From NCBI GenBank assembly GCA_002339675.1, contig DDKB01000016.1:1-64000 (forward strand): a stretch of 64,000 nucleotides of DNA, given 5' to 3'. The DNA is from Stutzerimonas stutzeri (GTDB lineage Bacteria; Pseudomonadota; Gammaproteobacteria; Pseudomonadales; Pseudomonadaceae). The notes beneath the pieces were generated by a model, which was not told where the DNA came from, ran no database searches, and saw nothing but the letters and a program-made list of their open reading frames with translations. Of this stretch, positions 58,633 to 64,000 are shown piece by piece; the stretch's first letter is position 1, and each line of letters begins with the position of its first letter. The position numbers were made by a program, and so were the translations under genes.

Positions 58633-59445
58633 CTAGTCGACGGCGATAATCACGTGCGACGCCTTGATCAGCGCCGTACAAGGTTGTCCGATGGCAAGCT
58701 CCAGCTCCGCGGCGCTCTCATTGGTGATCACGGCAGCCAACGTACGATTGCCGGGTAGTTGCAATTTGACGTCGCAGTTCACGGCACCAGGCGTCAGGCC
58801 GGCGATGGTGCCGGTCAAGCGATTGCGTGCGCTGATCCTGATCGCCGGGTCCGGCGACAGCAGCACGAAGCTGGCCTTGATCAAGGCAATCGCAGGCCGG
58901 CCTGCTTCGAGCTGAAGTTCATCGATGCTGTCGTTGGTCAGGGTGGCGGTGATGGTCTGGCCTTCGCCGATGTCGAGGATCAGGCTGCCGTTCACGGCGC
59001 CCTTGTCGACGCGCAGAATGCGGCCGCGGAACTGGTTGCGTGCACTGGTCTTCATGGCGATGGCCCTGAGCAGTCTGTCGATGTCGTCGAACCCGTCGAT
59101 GCCCTGCGCGACCTGCGTCAGGAAGCGTTCGTACTCGTGCTGCATGCGTCGCCAGACATGCAGCATCTCCCGGCCGAAGTCGGTCAGCTGCGTGCCGCCG
59201 CCTTTTGCGCCGCCGGCCGCGCGGGTCACCAGGGGGCGCTCCGACAGGTTGTTCATGGTGTCTACCGCGTCCCAGGCGGCCTTGTAGCTCAGCCCGACGG
59301 TCTTGGCCGCGCGCGTAATCGAGCCGCTTGCACCGATTTGCTCGAGCAGCTCAATGCGTTTGCCGCCGAGGTAGCCCTTGGCGCCGCGATTGAACCAGAG
59401 CTGCCCGTCAATGCGCAGCGGGCCGAGGGGATGGGGGTCGCTCAT
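58633..59445 (-). CDS. modE: Molybdate-responsive regulator ModE
   Basis: 270 residues. A winged-helix DNA-binding domain (about 15-115, S-G-S-I-T-R-A-A-K-T-V-G-L-S-Y-K-A-A-W) is followed by two tandem Mop domains (about 125-195 and 198-268) that bind molybdate. With molybdate it represses transport genes and activates some molybdoenzyme genes. The operator at 59481-59504 lies 36 bases before its start, so it should control its own operon and with it modABC. Confidence 0.93.
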   Translation of the reverse strand: MSDPHPLGPLRIDGQLWFNRGAKGYLGGKRIELLEQIGASGSITRAAKTVGLSYKAAWDAVDTMNNLSERPLVTRAAGGAKGGGTQLTDFGREMLHVWRRMQHEYERFLTQVAQGIDGFDDIDRLLRAIAMKTSARNQFRGRILRVDKGAVNGSLILDIGEGQTITATLTNDSIDELQLEAGRPAIALIKASFVLLSPDPAIRISARNRLTGTIAGLTPGAVNCDVKLQLPGNRTLAAVITNESAAELELAIGQPCTALIKASHVIIAVD

Positions 59446-59480
59446 GGAATGCCTCCGGTGGGTCGGCGCATTCTGGCAAG

Positions 59481-59504
59481 CGTTATATAGGGTTGTATAT
59501 AGCG
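59481..59504. promoter_or_regulatory. ModE operator
   Basis: CGTTATATA (59481-59489) and TATATAGCG (59496-59504) are inverted halves separated by 6 bases, matching the ModE consensus of TATATA half-sites with flanking CG. The AT-rich site stands out in GC-rich DNA and lies just upstream of modE. It also falls 89 bases before the divergent peroxidase-like gene. Confidence 0.85.
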
Positions 59505-59592
59505 AATCCGCTTCGCTGTCAGCGAGCCTGGCCAGCGTTGCCGTTTTGCCGGGTGCGGAGTAGCGTGGCGAAGCCCCTCTCGGAGATCGCGC

Positions 59593-60141
59593 ATGAAACG
59601 CTACCTGATCCTCGTCTCGCTGATGCTTGCCGCGCTGGCTGGCCCCGCGTCCGCGCAGGAGTGCCCGGCGCTGCTGCAGCATGAGCTGCCGAAACTGCGC
59701 TCCAAGGACACCCTCGACCTGTGCGAAGCCTTTAAGGGTAAGGCCCTGGTGGTGGTCAACACCGCGAGCTTCTGCGGCTTCGCACCGCAGTTCAAAGGGC
59801 TTGAGGCGCTCTATCAGCGCTACAAGGACGAGGGATTGGTCGTCCTCGGGGTGCCGTCGGATGATTTCTTCCAGGAGTCGGACGATGAGACCGAGACGGC
59901 CAAGGTCTGCTACGTCAACTACGGCGTGACCTTTCCCATGACCCAGACGCAACCCGTGCGCGGCAGCGATGCGACGCCGTTATTCAGGGAACTGGCCGAG
60001 CAGGCCGGTGGTGCCCCGCGCTGGAACTTCTACAAGTATGTGGTCGATCGCGACGGCAAGGTGGTCGACTACTTTTCCAGCAAGGTCAAACCGGACGATC
60101 CCGAGCTGATCAGCGCGGTGCGCAAGGCCTTGGGCAAGTAG
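59593..60141 (+). CDS. Glutathione-peroxidase-like protein, exported
   Basis: 182 residues with a signal peptide ending A-G-P-A-S-A. The fold is thioredoxin-like with the peroxidatic Cys in V-N-T-A-S-F-C-G-F-A-P-Q-F, then K-Y-V-V-D-R-D-G-K-V as in glutathione peroxidases. W-N-F-Y-K-Y matches the family W-N-F-x-K-F. Periplasmic peroxide or thiol chemistry is inferred. The divergent position beside modE may be chance. Confidence 0.85.
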   Translation: MKRYLILVSLMLAALAGPASAQECPALLQHELPKLRSKDTLDLCEAFKGKALVVVNTASFCGFAPQFKGLEALYQRYKDEGLVVLGVPSDDFFQESDDETETAKVCYVNYGVTFPMTQTQPVRGSDATPLFRELAEQAGGAPRWNFYKYVVDRDGKVVDYFSSKVKPDDPELISAVRKALGK

Positions 60142-60180
60142 CGAGGGGATGCCCCGACCGAACGGCCGGGGCGGGGTGCA

Positions 60181-61434
60181 TCAGAAGCGGTAGGTCAGAC
60201 CAGCGCCGAAGCCGTGCGCGCTGTTTTCGTAGGTGGCAGAGTAGGAGTCCTGGTTGATCTTGGTGTCCTCTTCCCACAGGTAGGAGTAGGCAAGATCGAC
60301 GGTGACGTCGTCCGACGGATTCCAGGCCACGCCAAAGCTGACCGCGGTACGGTCGCCGGTCGGGATGCGCGGCGAGCGATGGGCGTTGTTGGTCGGGCTC
60401 TGGTCCAGGGCGACACCGGTACGCAGCGTCCACTCCTTGTTCAGCTTGTAGGCGGCGCCCAGTGCGTAGGACCAGGTGTCGTGCCAGTCCTGCTCTTCGG
60501 AAATGGTGCCGAAGTTGGCCGAAGCCGGGCCGGGGGTTACGCCCTCGTTCCGCACGACGATGGATTCCAGGCGGCTCCAGCGGGTATAGCTGCTGCCTGC
60601 GTAGAGGGTCCACTGGTCGTTCAGTTCGTGGGTAATCGACAGGTCGACCATCTCCGGGGTGGTCAGGTCGAGGCTGGCGTCATATTTACCGTATGCGCCG
60701 ATCGCTCCGTACACCGGATCGTTGCCGCTGATGCGGGTGTCACCTTCCAGCTCGTACTCGACCTTGGAGTGGTAGGTCAGGCCCATGCGGGTGGACGGGG
60801 TGAACTCATAGAGCACGCCGATGTTGAAGCCGGCGGCAACATCGTCACCCTTGATCTTGACGCGACTGTCGGGTGCGCCGACACGCGACGGCACGGCGCT
60901 TTCCAGCTGGCCGTCGATGCGGTTGATCGTGGCACCCAGGCCGACGGAAAGCTGGTCGTTGAAGCGGTAGCTCAGGGTCGGCTGGAAGGTGATCACGCGG
61001 ACTTCGCTGTAGTCGCCTTCGTAGCGACCCTGGAAACCGCTCTCGTAGTCGGTGATCAGGCCAAAGGGCGCGTAGATGCCGAGACCAAAGGTGACCTTTT
61101 CATCCAGCGGCTTGACCCAGTAGCCCATCGGCACGCCGATGGCCGGGACCATGTCGCCGTCGTTGCTACCTGCAAAGCCACTGGTGTCGCTGATATCCGT
61201 CTTGGCATTGATCGCCGCGATCCCGAAGCTGACCTGCTCGCGCTTGATGCGGGACATGCCGGCGGGGTTGCCAAAGACAGTGGAGGCGTCGTCGGCAGAA
61301 GAGGAGCGACCTGCGAAGGAGGTGCCCATGCCGCTGATGCTTTGCTCATTGAGCGCGAAACCGGACGCCAGGGCCTGGCTGGAAATGGCACCGACGGCTA
61401 CCGCGATCGCGGTCTTCAACCATGTGTTTTTCAT
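60181..61434 (-). CDS. FadL-family outer-membrane transporter
   Basis: 417 residues. A signal peptide ends S-S-Q-A-L-A-S, followed by G-F-A-L-N-E-Q-S-I-S-G-M-G, the hallmark of the plugged FadL barrel, and N-P-A-G-M-S. The C-terminus Y-R-F is a typical barrel end. It imports long-chain fatty acids or other hydrophobic molecules. CCAGGAGTACAACA precedes the ATG. A TATGAT -10-like element is at about 61480. Which substrate is used is unknown. Confidence 0.9.
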   Translation of the reverse strand: MKNTWLKTAIAVAVGAISSQALASGFALNEQSISGMGTSFAGRSSSADDASTVFGNPAGMSRIKREQVSFGIAAINAKTDISDTSGFAGSNDGDMVPAIGVPMGYWVKPLDEKVTFGLGIYAPFGLITDYESGFQGRYEGDYSEVRVITFQPTLSYRFNDQLSVGLGATINRIDGQLESAVPSRVGAPDSRVKIKGDDVAAGFNIGVLYEFTPSTRMGLTYHSKVEYELEGDTRISGNDPVYGAIGAYGKYDASLDLTTPEMVDLSITHELNDQWTLYAGSSYTRWSRLESIVVRNEGVTPGPASANFGTISEEQDWHDTWSYALGAAYKLNKEWTLRTGVALDQSPTNNAHRSPRIPTGDRTAVSFGVAWNPSDDVTVDLAYSYLWEEDTKINQDSYSATYENSAHGFGAGLTYRF

Positions 61435-61597
61435 TGTTGTACTCCTGGTAAAAAGCGGATCGGACGCTATCAACAATGTCGGATCATAGGCAACGGAAAT
61501 AGTGAAGTTTTTCGTAAACGCGCGACGATTGGTCGTGAAAAAAGGCGATGTGCGGTAGAACTCCGTGGACATTTGGTGACCGGATGGTTGCGGCGGC

Positions 61598-62443
61598 TCA
61601 GGCGACCGGGCGCGCGGGGTCGGTGATCCACTCGCTCCAGGAGCCCGCGTACAGGCGTGCCAGCGGATAGCCAGCGAGGCAGAGTGCAAACAGGTTGTGG
61701 CAGGCCGTTACGCCGGAGCCGCAATAGGCCACCAACTGGCCAGAGGCCGCCGCTCCGGCGTACGGTTCGAAGCGGGTGCGCAGCGCCTGGCAATCGCGAA
61801 AGCGCCCGTCAGCGTCGAGGTTGTCGCCGAACGGCATGCAATGCGCGCCGGGAATGTGTCCGGCCACCGGATCGATGGGCTCCTGCTCGCCGAGGAACCG
61901 GGGCAGGGCGCGCGCGTCCAGCAGCGTCAGGTCCGGTTGCTCCAGCCGGGGGAGTAACTCGCAGGCGTCGATCAACAGGTCGGGGTCGGGCGAGCCGGTG
62001 AAATGCCCTGGCGCGGCGGGCGACGGTTCGTCGGTAACCGGCAGTCCGGCCGCGCGCCAGGCCGCGTATCCGCCGTCGAGCAGGAACACACCCTCGCGCT
62101 TGCCGAGCCACGCCAGCAGCCACCAGGCGCGCGCCGCGAAGGCACCGGGGCCGTCGTCGTAAAGCACGACCTCGTCGTCATTGTCGAGACCGGCCGCGCG
62201 AAACCGCTCGATCAGCTGGTCCGGCGAGGGCAGCGGATGGCGGCCGGTCTGGCCGGGTCGCACGGGGCCCGACAGGTCCCGTTCGAGATCGAGAAATACC
62301 GCGCCGGGAATGTGGCCTTCCCCGTAGCGGCGTGCGCCGTAGTTCGGGTCGTCGAGGGCAAACCGGCAGTCGAGTATGCGTGTGCCTGCCTGGGTCAGTC
62401 GGGCGTTCAGCGCAGCGGGATCGAGCAGTTGGGCCAGGGCCAT
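61598..62443 (-). CDS. sseA: 3-Mercaptopyruvate/thiosulfate sulfurtransferase
   Basis: 281 residues with two rhodanese domains. The active C-terminal one has the loop C-G-S-G-V-T-A, which favours 3-mercaptopyruvate over thiosulfate. Cytosolic sulphur transfer. The gap to fadL (61435-61597) contains no gene. It is divergent from rnd. Confidence 0.9.
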   Translation of the reverse strand: MALAQLLDPAALNARLTQAGTRILDCRFALDDPNYGARRYGEGHIPGAVFLDLERDLSGPVRPGQTGRHPLPSPDQLIERFRAAGLDNDDEVVLYDDGPGAFAARAWWLLAWLGKREGVFLLDGGYAAWRAAGLPVTDEPSPAAPGHFTGSPDPDLLIDACELLPRLEQPDLTLLDARALPRFLGEQEPIDPVAGHIPGAHCMPFGDNLDADGRFRDCQALRTRFEPYAGAAASGQLVAYCGSGVTACHNLFALCLAGYPLARLYAGSWSEWITDPARPVA

Positions 62444-62590
62444 GGCGGGGCTCCTTCGGGATGGTCAGGCAAACGGTATCACGGCGGCCGTGTGGGCGAT
62501 CAATGCGCAGCGGCGGGTGGGCCGCGATATATACTGCGCGACTATTCGCCCGCTTCGCCGGTCGTAGACGCCAACAACAAGGAGGGCCTA

Positions 62591-63715
62591 GTGGCCATCG
62601 AAACTCAATGGGTACTGGATGACGCACACCTGGCCCGCCTGTGCGCCGAGTGGCGCGAGCGGGATTACGTGGCGGTGGATACTGAATTCATGCGGGTCGA
62701 TACCTTCTATCCCATTGCCGCGCTGCTGCAGGTTGGAGATGGCCGCTGTGCCTACCTCATCGATCCATTGACGATTGCCGACTGGACCGCCTTTGCCGCG
62801 CTGCTCGACGATGCTGCGGTGGTAAAGGTCCTGCACGCGTGCAGCGAGGATCTGGAGGTGCTCTGGCGCCTGACCGGTACCTTGCCGGCTCCCCTGTTCG
62901 ATACCCAGCTGGCTGCCGGCTACCTGAACATCGGGTTCTCCATGGGTTATTCGCGGTTGGTCCAGGCGGTGCTGGGCATCGAACTGCCCAAGGGCGAGAC
63001 GCGCTCCGACTGGCTGCAGCGACCGCTTAGCGAGATGCAGGTGCGCTATGCCGCAGAAGATGCGCAGCATCTGGCCGAGCTGTACGAGGCCTTGCTGCCG
63101 AAACTGTCCGAGGACAAGCGCGCCTGGGCGCTGGAAGACGGCGCCGAACTGGTCGCCAATCTGCAGCGCGAGACCGATCCTGACGAGGCCTACCGCGACG
63201 TCAAGCAGGCGTGGCGGCTCAAGCCCCGGCAACTGGCCGTCCTGCGCGTGCTGGCGGCGTGGCGCGAGCGGCAGGCGCGGGCGCGCAACCAGCCGCGCAA
63301 CCGAATCCTGCGCGAGCACAGCCTGTGGCCGTTGGCGCGCACCCAGCCGACCGATCTGGTGAGCCTGGCGCGGATCGACGACATGCACCCGCGCACCGTG
63401 CGTCAGGACGGCGAGACCCTGCTCGAGCTGATCCGCCATGCTGCCGCCACGCCCGAGGCGCAATGGCCAGCGCCCTTGCCCGAGCCGCTGCCTCTCGACG
63501 CGTCGGGACTGCTCAAGCGTTTGCGCGCGGTTGGCCAGCGCGAAGCCCAGCGGCTGGAGATTGCGCCCGAGCTGATGCTGCGCAAGAAGGTGCTCGAAGC
63601 CCTGCTCAAATCCGGCTACCCGAACGGACCCTACGAATTACCCGATTCGCTGCGGGGCTGGCGTCGCGAGCGCATGGGCCAAGCCCTTCTCGATGTGCTG
63701 GAGGCCAAGCCATGA
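62591..63715 (+). CDS. rnd: Ribonuclease D
   Basis: 374 residues. A 3'-5' exonuclease trimming tRNA and other stable RNA. DEDD motifs: V-A-V-D-T-E-F (about 22-28), H-A-C-S-E-D-L, and Y-A-A-E-D-A-Q-H. HRDC domain in the C-terminal third. GTG 62591 follows AAGGAGGGCCTA and starts V/M-A-I-E-T-Q-W. The stop overlaps ycgL. Confidence 0.95.
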   Translation: MAIETQWVLDDAHLARLCAEWRERDYVAVDTEFMRVDTFYPIAALLQVGDGRCAYLIDPLTIADWTAFAALLDDAAVVKVLHACSEDLEVLWRLTGTLPAPLFDTQLAAGYLNIGFSMGYSRLVQAVLGIELPKGETRSDWLQRPLSEMQVRYAAEDAQHLAELYEALLPKLSEDKRAWALEDGAELVANLQRETDPDEAYRDVKQAWRLKPRQLAVLRVLAAWRERQARARNQPRNRILREHSLWPLARTQPTDLVSLARIDDMHPRTVRQDGETLLELIRHAAATPEAQWPAPLPEPLPLDASGLLKRLRAVGQREAQRLEIAPELMLRKKVLEALLKSGYPNGPYELPDSLRGWRRERMGQALLDVLEAKP

Positions 63716-64000
63716 AACGCATCTGCTCCATATATAGAAGCCCCCGCAAGAACGAAATGTACCTCTACGTGTTGCGCAGCGATGCGCTGGCGCGGGTGCC
63801 CGATGCGCTGCTCGCTGCCTTCGGACCGCCGCAGCTGGCCTTTGAGATGGTGCTCACGCCCGAGCGCAAGCTGGCGCGCGAGGACATCGAAGTCGTGCTC
63901 GAAAACCTCGAGAAGCAGGGCTATCACCTGCAGATGCCACCGCCGGAGGACGACTACATCGAGCATCTGCCCGACGAGTTGCTGCGTCGTAACGACCCGG
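63712..64000 (+). CDS. ycgL: YcgL domain protein, truncated by window end
   Basis: 96 codons are visible and the gene runs past 64000. K-R-I-C-S-I-Y-R-S-P-R-K-N-E-M-Y-L-Y-V and F-E-M-V-L-T-P-E-R-K-L-A are typical of the YcgL family of small alpha/beta proteins, function unknown. The ATG overlaps the rnd stop (ATGA); rnd-ycgL pairing is common in gammaproteobacteria. The family is about 95-100 residues, so little is missing. Confidence 0.9.
   Translation, partial: MKRICSIYRSPRKNEMYLYVLRSDALARVPDALLAAFGPPQLAFEMVLTPERKLAREDIEVVLENLEKQGYHLQMPPPEDDYIEHLPDELLRRNDP

Overview
The window is a high-GC chromosomal stretch from a gammaproteobacterium. The gene set points to a Pseudomonas stutzeri-group (Stutzerimonas) organism: a complete MSHA-type pilus locus, a napEDABC periplasmic nitrate reductase, a Pseudomonas-style late cobalamin operon under a B12 riboswitch, and GTAGGAGC...GCTCCTAC repetitive extragenic palindromes. 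Species assignment is inference; no rRNA gene is present. No phage, transposase, integrase, CRISPR array or tRNA was seen.

Layout. 1-2290: an acyl-CoA thioesterase, a small exported protein and DNA polymerase IV (dinB, with no ordinary start codon). 2432-20503: the MSHA pilus locus, opening with a sigma-70-like promoter and closing with a strong terminator after mshQ. It runs mshI, a PilN-like gene, mshJ, K, L, M, N, E, G, then the pilin cluster mshB, A, C, D, O, P, Q. Two interruptions stand out: a 162-bp tandem palindrome array between mshE and mshG, and a hairpin-rich leader before mshB. 20819-22636: three minus-strand genes (META lipoprotein, unknown protein, dienelactone-hydrolase-like protein). 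22912-27027: napEDABC on the minus strand with an ANR/DNR-type box upstream. 27282-31261: MFS transporter, SprT, two YIP1-family paralogues and a J-domain protein. 31376-33862: ttcA, then a DAHP synthase preceded by a 585-bp leader with two aromatic-rich small ORFs and an intrinsic terminator.

34096-35907: a DNA-3-methyladenine glycosylase I and two poorly known genes. 36232-39613: a complete cytochrome bd operon, cydP-cydA-cydB-cydX-ybgE. 39741-44193: a sirtuin, two NlpC/P60 lipoproteins, NhaD and a metallophosphoesterase. 44365-56075: cobalamin riboswitch, then btuB, a BtuM-like gene and ten genes for corrin adenosylation, amidation, nucleotide-loop assembly and lower-ligand synthesis. 56090-59504: modEABC on the minus strand behind a clear ModE operator. 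59593-64000: a glutathione-peroxidase-like protein, a FadL porin, a mercaptopyruvate-type sulfurtransferase, RNase D and the start of ycgL.

How they fit together. The nap genes (a molybdenum enzyme), the mod genes (molybdate uptake and sensing) and the cyd genes (high-affinity oxidase) together suggest a life at shifting oxygen tension. The cob operon combines uptake (BtuB, BtuM-like) with late synthesis and aerobic lower-ligand formation (BluB), but no early corrin-ring genes lie in the window. The MSHA locus would provide surface attachment.
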